From NCBI RefSeq assembly GCF_001583435.1, contig NZ_CP013251.1, positions 497,501 through 561,500 on the forward strand: a stretch of DNA of 64,000 bases, read 5' to 3'. Origin of the DNA: Endozoicomonas montiporae CL-33 (lineage in GTDB: Bacteria > Pseudomonadota > Gammaproteobacteria > Pseudomonadales > Endozoicomonadaceae). The stretch's first letter is position 1. Each line of letters starts with the position of its first letter. The notes under the pieces were generated by a model. It had not been told where the DNA came from, did not search any database, and saw only the letters and a program-made list of their open reading frames with translations. Below, piece after piece: positions 42,403 through 51,872 of the stretch. Made by a program: the position numbers and the translations under genes.

Positions 42403-45060
42403 ATGCACGACATCGATCCTATCGAGACCCGAGAGTGGCTGGACTCTCTGGATTCCGTTCTGGAGAAAGAAGGGGAGGACAGGGCGCATTACCTGATGAC
42501 TCGCCTGTCCCAGCATGCAAGAGCCAAGGGCACACAGTTGCCTTACGCAATAACAACACCTTACCGCAACACCATTCCTCCGGAGAAAGAAGCCCGGATG
42601 CCGGGCGATCTGTTTATGGAGCGTCGTATTCGCTCTCTGGTGCGGTGGAATGCATTGGCAATGGTCATGCGCGCCAACCAGAAAGACAGTTCTCTGGGTG
42701 GGCATATTTCTTCGTTTGCCTCCAGTGCAACGCTTTATGACATTGGTTATAACTACTTTTTCCACGGGCATGAAAGCGACCGGGAAGGTGATCTGGTTTA
42801 CTATCAGGGTCACACTTCTCCGGGCATTTACTCCCGTGCTTTCCTTGAAGGTCGTCTGACTGAAGACCAGCTGAATAGTTTCCGGCAGGAGGTTGATGGC
42901 GGTGGTCTGTCTTCCTATCCGCACCCGTGGCTGATGCCTGACTTCTGGCAGTTCCCAACCGTTTCCATGGGACTGGGACCTCTGCAGGCTATCTATCAGG
43001 CACGTTTCATGAAGTACCTGATTAATCGCGGGCTGGCACCGGATCAGAATCGTAAGGTCTGGGCCTTCCTGGGTGATGGTGAAATGGACGAGCCAGAATC
43101 CCTGGGTGCTATTTCTCTGGCGGGTCGCGAGAACCTTGATAACCTGATTTTTGTGGTTAACTGTAACCTGCAGCGTCTGGATGGACCGGTCAGGGGTAAT
43201 GGCAAAATCATTCAGGAGCTTGAAGGTGTGTTCCGCGGTGCGGGCTGGAACGTGCTTAAAGTCACCTGGGGTCGCCACTGGGATCAGCTGTTTGCCAAAG
43301 ACAAAGATGGCATGTTGCAGAAGTTGATGGATGAAGCCGTGGATGGTGACTACCAGAACTGTAAAGCCAAAGGTGGTGCCTGGACACGTGAACACTTCTT
43401 TGGTCGCTATCCGGAAACCCTGAAACTGGTGGAGCACCTTTCCGATGACGACATCTGGCGTCTGAATCGTGGCGGTCACGACCCTTACAAGGTCTATGCA
43501 GCCTATCATGCAGCGGTTAAGCACACCGGGCAGCCGACCATTATTCTGGCAAAAACCGTGAAGGGTTACGGTACCGGTACCACTGGTGAAGCATCCAATA
43601 TCAGTCACAATGTCAAGAAGCTGCCGATTGATGATCTGAAACAGTTCCGTGATCGCTTTGATCTGCCCATCAAAGATGAAGATCTGCCTAACCTGCCTTA
43701 CTTCAAACCGGCAGAAGACAGCCCTGAAATGATCTACATGCGCAAGCATCGTGAGAAGCTGGGGGGCTTTATACCTGCACGACGTGAGCAGTCTGATGTG
43801 CAGTTGGTTATTCCGGAGTTGTCAGCACTGGATGCGGTACTCAAAGGCAGCGGTGAGCGTGAAATCTCTACCACTATGGCCTACGTTCGTGTACTGGGTG
43901 CTCTGGCAAAAGACAAGAGCATTGGCAAGCACATCGTTCCGATTATTCCGGACGAAGCCCGAACCTTTGGTATGGAAGGCATGTTCCGACAGCTGGGTAT
44001 TTACTCGGCAAAAGGCCAGAAGTATGAACCGGTGGATTCCGATCAGGTGATGTTCTACAAAGAGTCCATCACCGGACAAATTCTGGAAGAAGGCATTAAT
44101 GAAGCCGGTGCGCATGCGGCCTGGATTGCTGCTGCAACGTCTTACAGCAGCAACAATGTCCCCATGATTCCGTTCTACGCGTTCTATTCCATGTTTGGTT
44201 TCCAGCGTACCGGCGATCTGGCCTGGGCAGCGGGTGATATTCAGGCCAGAGGTTTCCTGATCGGTGCGACATCGGGACGGACTTCGCTGAATGGTGAAGG
44301 TTTGCAACATCAGGATGGTCACAGTCATGTGCTGGCTTCCACTGTACCGAACTGCATCAGTTACGACCCGACCTATGGTTACGAGCTGGCAGTGATTATT
44401 CAAGACGGCTTGCGTCGTATGTACGGCGAGAACGAGAGCGTCTGGTACTACATCACCACTATGAACGACAGTTACAAAATGCCCGCCCTGCCGGAAGGCG
44501 ACGATGTACTGGAAGGTATTGTCAAAGGTTTGTATTGCTTTGAAGAAGGCAAAAAGTCCCAAGGCAAGCGCGTCCAGCTCATCGGTTGTGGCACCATTCT
44601 GGAAGAAGTGCGTGCAGCTGCCGAACTGCTCCGTGATGACTTTGGTGTTGAGTCGGATATCTGGAGTGCAACCAGCTTTAACGAGCTGCGCCGTGATGGC
44701 TTGAACGCTGTTCGTCATAATATGCTGAACCCGGAAGCCGAGCCCCAGGTTTGCTGGGTTGAAAAGCAGCTGGCTGGCAGAAAAGGCCCTGTAGTGGCGG
44801 CAACAGACTACATGAAAGTCTATTCTGACCAGATTCGCGATTTTGTGCCGGGTACCTACATCACTCTGGGTACTGACGGTTTTGGTCGTTCCGATACACG
44901 CGCCAGACTGCGTGAATTCTTTGAGGTTGACCGTTACTTTGTCGTGATTGCAGCGCTGACAGGACTGGTTAAAGACGGTGAAATCAAACCGTCGGTAGTG
45001 ACCAAAGCCCTGAAGAAATATAACATCAACGGCGATAAAGCTAACCCTGTGTACTGCTGA
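42403..45060 (+). CDS. aceE: pyruvate dehydrogenase E1 component (homodimeric)
   Basis: The 885-residue thiamine-diphosphate enzyme decarboxylates pyruvate and acetylates the lipoyl group of AceF. The TPP motif reads GDGEMDEPESLGAISLAGRE and continues to the N of VVNCNLQRLDGP. Other family features are GGHISSFASSATLYDIGYNY and EGLQHQDGHSHVLAS. Length matches the 887-residue E. coli protein. aceF follows after 82 bp; lpd is not adjacent. Confidence 0.97.
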   Translation: MHDIDPIETREWLDSLDSVLEKEGEDRAHYLMTRLSQHARAKGTQLPYAITTPYRNTIPPEKEARMPGDLFMERRIRSLVRWNALAMVMRANQKDSSLGGHISSFASSATLYDIGYNYFFHGHESDREGDLVYYQGHTSPGIYSRAFLEGRLTEDQLNSFRQEVDGGGLSSYPHPWLMPDFWQFPTVSMGLGPLQAIYQARFMKYLINRGLAPDQNRKVWAFLGDGEMDEPESLGAISLAGRENLDNLIFVVNCNLQRLDGPVRGNGKIIQELEGVFRGAGWNVLKVTWGRHWDQLFAKDKDGMLQKLMDEAVDGDYQNCKAKGGAWTREHFFGRYPETLKLVEHLSDDDIWRLNRGGHDPYKVYAAYHAAVKHTGQPTIILAKTVKGYGTGTTGEASNISHNVKKLPIDDLKQFRDRFDLPIKDEDLPNLPYFKPAEDSPEMIYMRKHREKLGGFIPARREQSDVQLVIPELSALDAVLKGSGEREISTTMAYVRVLGALAKDKSIGKHIVPIIPDEARTFGMEGMFRQLGIYSAKGQKYEPVDSDQVMFYKESITGQILEEGINEAGAHAAWIAAATSYSSNNVPMIPFYAFYSMFGFQRTGDLAWAAGDIQARGFLIGATSGRTSLNGEGLQHQDGHSHVLASTVPNCISYDPTYGYELAVIIQDGLRRMYGENESVWYYITTMNDSYKMPALPEGDDVLEGIVKGLYCFEEGKKSQGKRVQLIGCGTILEEVRAAAELLRDDFGVESDIWSATSFNELRRDGLNAVRHNMLNPEAEPQVCWVEKQLAGRKGPVVAATDYMKVYSDQIRDFVPGTYITLGTDGFGRSDTRARLREFFEVDRYFVVIAALTGLVKDGEIKPSVVTKALKKYNINGDKANPVYC

Positions 45061-45142
45061 TAAAAATGATGCCCTGTCTGTGTCGATGACCGGTTCCGGA
45101 GGTCGATACAGAATCAGGGCTTCATGCTGGAAGGTATAACGA

Positions 45143-46801
45143 ATGAGTGATGAAATTATCAAGGTTCCTGACATCGGCAGTGGCAGCGCAGAAGTCATTG
45201 AAATCTGCGTTGCAGTGGGCGATTCAGTAGCCGCAGAGGATTCCCTGATTGTTCTGGAGTCCGACAAGGCCACCATGGAAGTGCCTGCTCCGAAAGACGG
45301 GCAGGTGGTTGAATTGCTGCTGAAAGTGGGGGACACCGTTTCAGAAGGGGATAACCTTCTGAAACTGACCGCTTCAGATGCCGGGGCGGAAACCGAAACC
45401 GCTGCTGTGACTGAAGCACAACCTGACAAGGTTTCCGAGCCTGAACCTGAGCCAGAAAAAGTTGAACCGGCTCAGCCTGCACCAGCAGCTGCCAGTTCTA
45501 TACAGGATGTGCAGGTTCCAGACCTTGGAGCCGAGAATGTACCGGTTATCGAGATTTGCGTAGCCGTTGGCGACACCATTGCGGAAGACGATTCGCTGGT
45601 GGTGCTGGAGTCTGACAAAGCGACCATGGAAGTCCCTTCGCCTGTCAGCGGTGTGGTCAGGGATATTCTGGTTAAAGAAGGCGATGTAATGAATCAGGAT
45701 GACCTGATTCTTAAAGTGGAAGTAGCGGGCAGCGCACCTGCTCAGGCATCACCAGCTGCTGAAACAACCACTGAGTCAATCCCTGAGCCAGCTCCTGAAA
45801 CACCTGAACCGTCTTCTCAGGCTTCTGCTGCGCCAGCGACAGATGCCCCTAAAGCACAGGCTCCTGATCAGGCTGAGCTGGAAAAAGCCAATAAGCATTT
45901 CCACGCCGGACCTGCCGTTCGCAAACTGGCCAGAGAGTTCGGGGTTAATCTTGAGCTGGTCAAAGGCTCGGGGCCTCGCACACGGATTCTGAAAGAAGAC
46001 GTACAGGCTTATGTGAAAGCCAGACTGAAAGAAGCCAGTTCGCCACAGGGCGTTTCCGGTGGTGCAGGTATTCCTCCAGTCCCTGCTCAGGATTATGGTA
46101 AATGGGGTGACATTGAAGAAGTTGCTCTTAACCGTTTGCGTAAAGTGGCAGCACAGAACTTCCAGCGTTCCTGGCTGAATGTGCCTCATGTCACCCAGTT
46201 CGATGAAGCCGATATCACCGATCTTGAAGCGTTCCGCAAAGCGAAGAAAGCCATGGCAGAAGCGCGTGGAACCAAATTGACCCCACTGCCGTTCTTCCTG
46301 AAAGCTTGTGCCTATGTTCTGAAAGAGATGCCGCAGTTCTGTTCGTCCCTGAGTGCGGATGGCGAATCGGTGATCTACAAAAAATACATCAACATTGGTG
46401 TGGCTGTGGATACACCGGATGGCCTTCTGGTGCCGGTTATCAAGGACGTTGATAAGAAGAGTCTCTGGGAACTGTCTGCCGAGTGTATTGAACTCGCTGG
46501 TAAAGCTCGTGACAAGAAGCTTAAGCCGGATGAAATGCAGGGTGGCTGCTTTACCATCTCCAGCCTCGGATCTATTGGCGGTACGGCCTTTACCCCGATT
46601 GTAAATGCCCCGGAAGTGGCGATTCTGGGGATTTCCAAGGCGGCTATGAAGCCTGTATGGAATGGCAGCGACTTTGAACCCAAACTGATGTGCCCGCTGT
46701 CTCTGTCTTACGATCATCGGGTCATCAACGGCGCTGACGCTGCACGATTTACGACATTATTAGGTCAATTGTTGGCCGATATCCGTATGCTGCTGCTGTA
46801 A
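45143..46801 (+). CDS. aceF: pyruvate dehydrogenase E2 (dihydrolipoamide acetyltransferase)
   Basis: The 552-residue protein has two N-terminal lipoyl domains, each with ESDKATMEVP (lysines near residues 41 and 160), joined by Ala/Pro/Glu-rich linkers. An E1/E3-binding domain follows (HAGPAVRKLAREFGVNLELV, about 252-271) and then the catalytic domain ending in LSLSYDHRVINGADAARFT, with the active-site His in DHRVING. It forms the core of the complex and transfers acetyl to CoA. It lies directly after aceE with a GGAAGG ribosome site. Confidence 0.97.
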   Translation: MSDEIIKVPDIGSGSAEVIEICVAVGDSVAAEDSLIVLESDKATMEVPAPKDGQVVELLLKVGDTVSEGDNLLKLTASDAGAETETAAVTEAQPDKVSEPEPEPEKVEPAQPAPAAASSIQDVQVPDLGAENVPVIEICVAVGDTIAEDDSLVVLESDKATMEVPSPVSGVVRDILVKEGDVMNQDDLILKVEVAGSAPAQASPAAETTTESIPEPAPETPEPSSQASAAPATDAPKAQAPDQAELEKANKHFHAGPAVRKLAREFGVNLELVKGSGPRTRILKEDVQAYVKARLKEASSPQGVSGGAGIPPVPAQDYGKWGDIEEVALNRLRKVAAQNFQRSWLNVPHVTQFDEADITDLEAFRKAKKAMAEARGTKLTPLPFFLKACAYVLKEMPQFCSSLSADGESVIYKKYINIGVAVDTPDGLLVPVIKDVDKKSLWELSAECIELAGKARDKKLKPDEMQGGCFTISSLGSIGGTAFTPIVNAPEVAILGISKAAMKPVWNGSDFEPKLMCPLSLSYDHRVINGADAARFTTLLGQLLADIRMLLL

Positions 46802-46849
46802 TAGTCAATGTCACTGACTTAAGGGGCAACCCATTGAAAACAAAGAGCT

Positions 46850-46982
46850 GTAGGTTGGGACGAACGAAGTGACTCCCAACACGTGAGTCTGTTGGCGGGT
46901 ACAGTGTTTATGGCTGCTGTGATGCTGTGTCATGTCAAGAGCCACCGTGTTGGGAGGTCGCGTTCCGCTCGTCCCAACCTAC
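46850..46982. repeat. palindromic intergenic element, GTAGGTTGGGACGA family
   Basis: The 133-bp element starts GTAGGTTGGGACGAACGAAG and ends with the complement of GTAGGTTGGGACGAGCGGAA. A second inverted pair, CCCAACACG and CGTGTTGGG, lies inside. It fills the gap after aceF and has no coding capacity. It could also serve as terminator of aceEF. Confidence 0.8.
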
Positions 46983-47070
46983 GGTCCGGATGCACTGGTG
47001 CATCGAAACGGTGTGTTAAGTCACTGCCCTTATGTTTTTGTCCTTAAGCCAGTGCCATTGATATAAAAGT

Positions 47071-49545
47071 TTATTCCGAAGCCGACAACCTTTTCGCCAG
47101 CTCAATAATCGACTGACGCATCTCCATTAACTGCTCATTAGACAGGTTTTTATAAGCCTTGTCCCAATCATCAGGTACTGCGCTGCGCAGTGCTTCAACC
47201 AGCGCTCTGGCTTCAGCATTGCTACCCGCCTGATTCTCCAGCCATTGCAACCAGCGCAGATCAATGGTGGCTTCATGTAAGTCCAGCAGGCGTTTATGAA
47301 TATCCATGACATTCGGGCAGCTGCCCTGCCATGGGTACATATAAATGACGTCACCTTCACGCCCGTCAGTAGGATCAAAAGGATCAGCCGTTGGCATCCG
47401 TCCGTGCCACTGCAGGTAACCGTCGGCATGGGTATGCCAGAGGTAAAAGCCTGCGGCCAGTCTTGGCGCAGGCATATTATAAAGCCAGACCTTACGCCGT
47501 GATTGCAGACTTTCAATGGTGTCCTTACTGACGCCATAGCCGTGGTTCATGATCGCAAGGTCTGTGACATCCAGCAGATCGCTTTGTTTCGGGTTGTTGA
47601 GATGCCCTGCGGTTCTCATGTCCAGTGACTGGCTGTGGAGTTTGCTGGCAGTCGTTTTTATGGTGGTGAATTTGTCAGGGTGTGGTTCGTCATAAAGTGA
47701 CCAGTAGGGGAGTTGTAGCGAGGTGCTGGATATTTGCCCTCTCAAGGTGGCAAGCGATGCCATTACCTCATCAGCAGATTGTATCGAGAGCAGGTGCTTG
47801 AGAGGTGTATACGCAAGGGGAACATCATCAAAGCCAAACAGACGCAGCTGCTTCATTTGCTGGATGAATGTTTTACGACTTTCATCGTCTTTGGGGGTGG
47901 CCAGAGGTGGAGCAACATTGTTGAACCCCATGGAGGACATAAGAGCTAGATCGCATGCAGTGGCTAAAGGCTTGAGCTGACGGTTTGCAGGAAACCATTC
48001 GTAAAACGGGGCAGGTTCCAGATACAGTCCAACAGACTGGTTCATATCAGGCAGAGTGACAGGCAGTACATCAATGGCAAACTCGACCACCCTCAGGGTG
48101 CCCTTGCTCAGTAGTTGCAGGCTGCCTTTATAGAGGCCGGAAGGTGCTTCATCCGGTATTTCCACCTGCACATAAATGTTTCTGGGTACTTTTGGTTGAA
48201 GCGTCATTTTTGTCAGGTCGGCACGAAGATAACTGTCGGTAGCGACCAGCTCGTTGGCATTGGGTGTTGGTCGTTCATAACGCCAGTGCCCATAGCGGGT
48301 TTTCAGTGTCAGTTTTTGCCCTGAGCTATTGCGGGGGTTAGCAGTCACAATCACAGGGTTGTTATCAATCTCCGGGCTGTTGATTTGAAACTGAAGGTTG
48401 AGCAGGGTGTTTCTGCCAACGTGGTAGACGTTGTGCTGTTCATGATCGGTGAAAGGCTGAGGCGACTTATCTGCAAAGCTCAGCTTCTGTTGAGGTGGAA
48501 AGTCCGGTTTGCTGGCAGGCCAGCTTTCAAGAAAACGTTGTTTTCGCTGCTGCTCTGCTTCATTGGCAAAGGTGCTATGCAGCGGTTCCAATACCAGACC
48601 GGCAGCATAGCGGGCACTTCGGTCACCAATCCATTGAATGGTGAAGGTATTGTCTTTTATCGTAATGTTTGAAGTCACTGGTTTGGTTCTGCGTTCACCA
48701 ATCAGTTGCCAGTGATCACCATCAATCAGTGCTTCTTTTTTGGAACCGGCAAAATAAACATCCGATAGCCACTGTTCATGGCTATAAGTCTCATCAAAAA
48801 TGGGTTGCCCTTCAACCAGTATTTTTCTTTTCAGAAAATGCGGCAGATATTCCCACTCTCCCTGCTCCTGCTGCCAGAGTGTTAGCTTCCATTCCCCGTT
48901 TTCCCAAGGGGTTGAAAACGTGTCGAGTCCTTCCAAGCCGTCCTGAATCAGTGAATCGCCCGAGGGGCGAAAGCGCTGCAGCAGTTGTCCGCTTAACCGT
49001 TTATCGTTTGCCGTTACCTGTTCAAAACCGGGAAAAACCGGGCTGTCAACTTTACCGAAGTCTACTGCCAGTACTTGTCTGGGGCGTGGTGGTGGCGGGG
49101 TGATTTTAACTTCAGACAGCAAAGCGTCATCACTGCTGTTTGCCGTAAATATAATCATTTTTGTGTACGGTAGTGACAGAGGCTGTTTGCCTGAAGTCTT
49201 TAGACCCGTTAATGGTACGGTCAGGGAAAAATCACCCGGTTGGATGCTGAATTGCCGATTGTAGCGGCTGTAGTAATCATCAGAATTCAGATTGTCGATT
49301 CGGATGATCAGAATCAGTTTGGAGTCACTGTTGTTTCGGCCTTTGAGCTGCAGTTGGTTGCCTGGTTTGATGTTTAAACCATCAAATTTGTAGGTGTAAG
49401 GCAGGTCGGTTTCTGAATGGATCAGTATCCGGGCATTCGCCGTAGCGGGTGTGATGTTGAAAGTAAGGCAGGCAATCAGGAGTAAAGCGGGCAACTCCTG
49501 AAAGACAGAAAAAGCAATGCGGCTCAAAAGCGCGTCCGATGCCAT
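47071..49545 (-). CDS. exported DUF4091/GH123-like protein, putative glycoside hydrolase
   Basis: The 824-residue protein has an N-terminal hydrophobic export segment (about 18-36, ending ATANA). An N-terminal beta-rich part follows, including VDFGKVDSPVFPGFEQV near 170, similar to carbohydrate-binding folds in agarases. The C-terminal region has SLYDEPHPDKFTTIK (acidic pair near residue 620), GDVIYMYPWQGSCPNVMD and ATIDLRWLQWLE. This arrangement is typical of DUF4091 proteins related to GH123 N-acetylgalactosaminidases. Substrate unknown; host glycosaminoglycan or mucin-type sugars are possible. No TM segment other than the signal is seen. Confidence 0.7.
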   Translation of the reverse strand: MASDALLSRIAFSVFQELPALLLIACLTFNITPATANARILIHSETDLPYTYKFDGLNIKPGNQLQLKGRNNSDSKLILIIRIDNLNSDDYYSRYNRQFSIQPGDFSLTVPLTGLKTSGKQPLSLPYTKMIIFTANSSDDALLSEVKITPPPPRPRQVLAVDFGKVDSPVFPGFEQVTANDKRLSGQLLQRFRPSGDSLIQDGLEGLDTFSTPWENGEWKLTLWQQEQGEWEYLPHFLKRKILVEGQPIFDETYSHEQWLSDVYFAGSKKEALIDGDHWQLIGERRTKPVTSNITIKDNTFTIQWIGDRSARYAAGLVLEPLHSTFANEAEQQRKQRFLESWPASKPDFPPQQKLSFADKSPQPFTDHEQHNVYHVGRNTLLNLQFQINSPEIDNNPVIVTANPRNSSGQKLTLKTRYGHWRYERPTPNANELVATDSYLRADLTKMTLQPKVPRNIYVQVEIPDEAPSGLYKGSLQLLSKGTLRVVEFAIDVLPVTLPDMNQSVGLYLEPAPFYEWFPANRQLKPLATACDLALMSSMGFNNVAPPLATPKDDESRKTFIQQMKQLRLFGFDDVPLAYTPLKHLLSIQSADEVMASLATLRGQISSTSLQLPYWSLYDEPHPDKFTTIKTTASKLHSQSLDMRTAGHLNNPKQSDLLDVTDLAIMNHGYGVSKDTIESLQSRRKVWLYNMPAPRLAAGFYLWHTHADGYLQWHGRMPTADPFDPTDGREGDVIYMYPWQGSCPNVMDIHKRLLDLHEATIDLRWLQWLENQAGSNAEARALVEALRSAVPDDWDKAYKNLSNEQLMEMRQSIIELAKRLSASE

Positions 49546-49598
49546 GAGTTATCCAAACGTTGATCAACTACTTATAGCATCGGAACAGCCGGACGAGA

Positions 49599-50150
49599 TT
49601 AAAGAGCAGCGATAAAGTTTTTCAGGGTAATAATGATCAGAACCAGCACCATCAGGGAGAAATCCAGACCGCCCATGGGAGGAATGATTTTACGGATTCG
49701 GCTGGACATAGGTTCGGTAATCTGGTGCAGCAGCATCAGGCCGGGGTTGTAACTACCCGGTGCGACCCAGCTGGCAATGGCAATGATAATCAGGCTGAAC
49801 ATGTAAATGTTTAGAACTTCCGTCGCCAGTTCTTTCAGGCTGAGAAGCAGAACGGCAGGAAGCGGTATACCGGCCAGGGCAAAACCTTTCAGCATAAACA
49901 GCACGTAGAACAGACCCACCTGCAATGCAAATGCGAGCACCAGAGAGGCGATGTCCATCCCTCCTACGCCGGGAATGACCTTGCGCAACGGGTTTAACAG
50001 AGGGGCGGTGATCTTAACAATGGCCTGAGAAACAGGGTTGTAAAAATCGGCACGAACCAGCTGCAAAATAAACCGCAGCAACACCGCCATGATATACAGG
50101 CCACCCAGTGCCTGAATCAGAAACGCCAGGCTGGAAGAGAGTGCTGACAT
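49599..50150 (-). CDS. yggT: YggT-family inner-membrane protein
   Basis: The 183-residue protein has two copies of the YggT unit: FYNPVSQAIVKITAPLLNPL (about 36-55) and SYNPGLMLLHQITEPMSSRI. Each is flanked by hydrophobic helices. The function is not well defined; the gene commonly follows proC. Here it is the last of the leftward yggS-proC-yggT group. Confidence 0.92.
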   Translation of the reverse strand: MSALSSSLAFLIQALGGLYIMAVLLRFILQLVRADFYNPVSQAIVKITAPLLNPLRKVIPGVGGMDIASLVLAFALQVGLFYVLFMLKGFALAGIPLPAVLLLSLKELATEVLNIYMFSLIIIAIASWVAPGSYNPGLMLLHQITEPMSSRIRKIIPPMGGLDFSLMVLVLIIITLKNFIAAL

Positions 50151-50245
50151 AAAAATCCTTCAAATAAATAGCAAATCATAATGTAATAGTTATGTTGTTA
50201 CAGGTCATTATTCAACCCCCTGGCCAGGCTGTATTGACTGAAAAA

Positions 50246-51088
50246 TTAATCAGCCAGTTGTCGGGTCATCTCTGCTGCACGGTCAGAGGCCGCCTTCATG
50301 GCCTGTTCAACCAGCTGTTCCAGACCACCTGCCTGAAAGGTTTTGATCGCCTGCTCGGTGGTGCCGCCGGGCGAGGTGACCCGTCGGCGCAGCTCTTTTG
50401 CATCAACATCACTATAAACAGCCATCTTCGCAGCCCCGAGGGCAGTCTGCAAGGTGAGTTGTTTCGCGGTTTCCTGATCGAGGCCGAGTTTGACGCCCAT
50501 TTCTGTCATGGCTTCCATAAACAGGAAGTAGTACGCCGGGCCACTGCCGGAAATGGCAATGACGGTGTCAATCCGGGCTTCATCCTGTACCCAGAGTACG
50601 ATACCAACCGCTTTAAAAATGGTGTCGGTGATGGATCTCTGTGATTCATTAACCAGCTCATTGGCAAACAGCCCGCTGGCACCACTGCGCAACAGAGACG
50701 GGGTGTTTGGCATACTGCGGACAATGGGTAAACCCGAACCTCCCCACTTCTGCAGGCTGGCAAGATCAATACCGGCTGCTACAGAGATCAGCAGAGGTTT
50801 GGTTTCCTGCAGAGTTGGGGCAAGATCCAGCAGTACGGTTTTCATGACTTGTGGCTTAACGCAAAGCACGACAATGTCAGACTGTTCAACGGCCTGATGA
50901 TTATCGTCGGTTACCTGAATGCCAAAGCGATGGCTAACGCTATTGCGTGTTTCTTCACTTCGTGCGGTTGCCGTAATGCTGTCTTTTGCCCAACCGTTGT
51001 CAATCAGGCCACCGATAATGCTGGAGGCCATGTTCCCGGCACCGATAAAGGCAATGCTTTGCTGGCTTGCTGTAATTGGTTCACTCAT
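50246..51088 (-). CDS. proC: pyrroline-5-carboxylate reductase
   Basis: The 280-residue protein has the N-terminal Rossmann motif IAFIGAGNMASSIIGG (14-29) and the C-terminal helical region with GSGPAYYFLFMEAM and RRRVTSPGGTTEQAIKTFQ. It reduces pyrroline-5-carboxylate to proline with NAD(P)H. It begins 8 bp after yggS. Confidence 0.96.
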   Translation of the reverse strand: MSEPITASQQSIAFIGAGNMASSIIGGLIDNGWAKDSITATARSEETRNSVSHRFGIQVTDDNHQAVEQSDIVVLCVKPQVMKTVLLDLAPTLQETKPLLISVAAGIDLASLQKWGGSGLPIVRSMPNTPSLLRSGASGLFANELVNESQRSITDTIFKAVGIVLWVQDEARIDTVIAISGSGPAYYFLFMEAMTEMGVKLGLDQETAKQLTLQTALGAAKMAVYSDVDAKELRRRVTSPGGTTEQAIKTFQAGGLEQLVEQAMKAASDRAAEMTRQLAD

Positions 51089-51096
51089 TGTTCCTG

Positions 51097-51804
51097 TTAC
51101 CTGCTTTGCTGATTGGAATAGGTTCTGGCACCGAACAGGGCGGTACCAATTCTTACCATTGTTGAGCCTTCCTCTATCGCGGCTTCAAGGTCGTCCGTCA
51201 TGCCCATGGACAGGGTGTCCATGTTAAGACCGAGTGTCTGATTTATAGTTTCAAGCGCCTGCTTCATGGCTCGCAGAGGAATGCGCTGCTGCTCTTTGTC
51301 TGGTGCCGGAGCCGGAATAGCCATCAGCCCGCGAAGGGAAAGATTAGGCAGCTCAGCCACGGCTTTTGCCAGTGCTTCCAGATTGTCCAGTGTGACGCCG
51401 GACTTGGACGCTTCGCCACTGATATTAACCTGTAAGCAGATATTCAGCGGTGGCAGTTCGTCAGGACGCTGATCATTCAAACGTTTCGCGATTTTTAGTC
51501 GGTCAACGCTGTGAACCCAGTGGAAGTGGCTGGCGATATCGCGGGTTTTGTTGGATTGAATGGGACCAATGAAGTGCCAGACAATGTCGTGAATATCAGA
51601 CAGGGCATCAATTTTGACCAGTGCTTCCTGCAGATAACTTTCACCGAACTCGCGCTGACCCAGTTCACAGGCTTCACGCACCATTTCGGCGGGTTTGGTT
51701 TTGCTGACGGCCAGAAGTTTGACCTCGCCTTCTCGTTGACAGGCACTTTCTGCTTTATGGATTCGGTCAAAAACCTGTTCAAAGTGGCTTTTTAATAATG
51801 TCAT
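51097..51804 (-). CDS. yggS: YggS-family PLP homeostasis protein
   Basis: The ATG at 51804 (MTLLKSHFEQVFDRI) gives 235 residues, the usual length; an upstream in-frame start would add a hydrophobic tail that overlaps the pilT leader. PLP lysine is in KLLAVSKTKPAEMV, with FGESYLQEAL and LSMGMTDDLEAAIEEGSTMV further on. It binds PLP and buffers its level without a known enzymatic reaction. Divergent from pilT. Confidence 0.94.
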   Translation of the reverse strand: MTLLKSHFEQVFDRIHKAESACQREGEVKLLAVSKTKPAEMVREACELGQREFGESYLQEALVKIDALSDIHDIVWHFIGPIQSNKTRDIASHFHWVHSVDRLKIAKRLNDQRPDELPPLNICLQVNISGEASKSGVTLDNLEALAKAVAELPNLSLRGLMAIPAPAPDKEQQRIPLRAMKQALETINQTLGLNMDTLSMGMTDDLEAAIEEGSTMVRIGTALFGARTYSNQQSR

Positions 51805-51872
51805 CTGGCTGTAGAGTATTAGAAAAAATAAGAACAAGCATTTTACTGCTTCCGGAGTTCAGGGGGAACTTC

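Noticed and set aside
42370..45429. Two long minus-strand frames opposite aceE (459 and 535 codons)
   Set aside because: Both overlap the unmistakable aceE frame and have compositions typical of antisense frames in moderately GC-rich genes.
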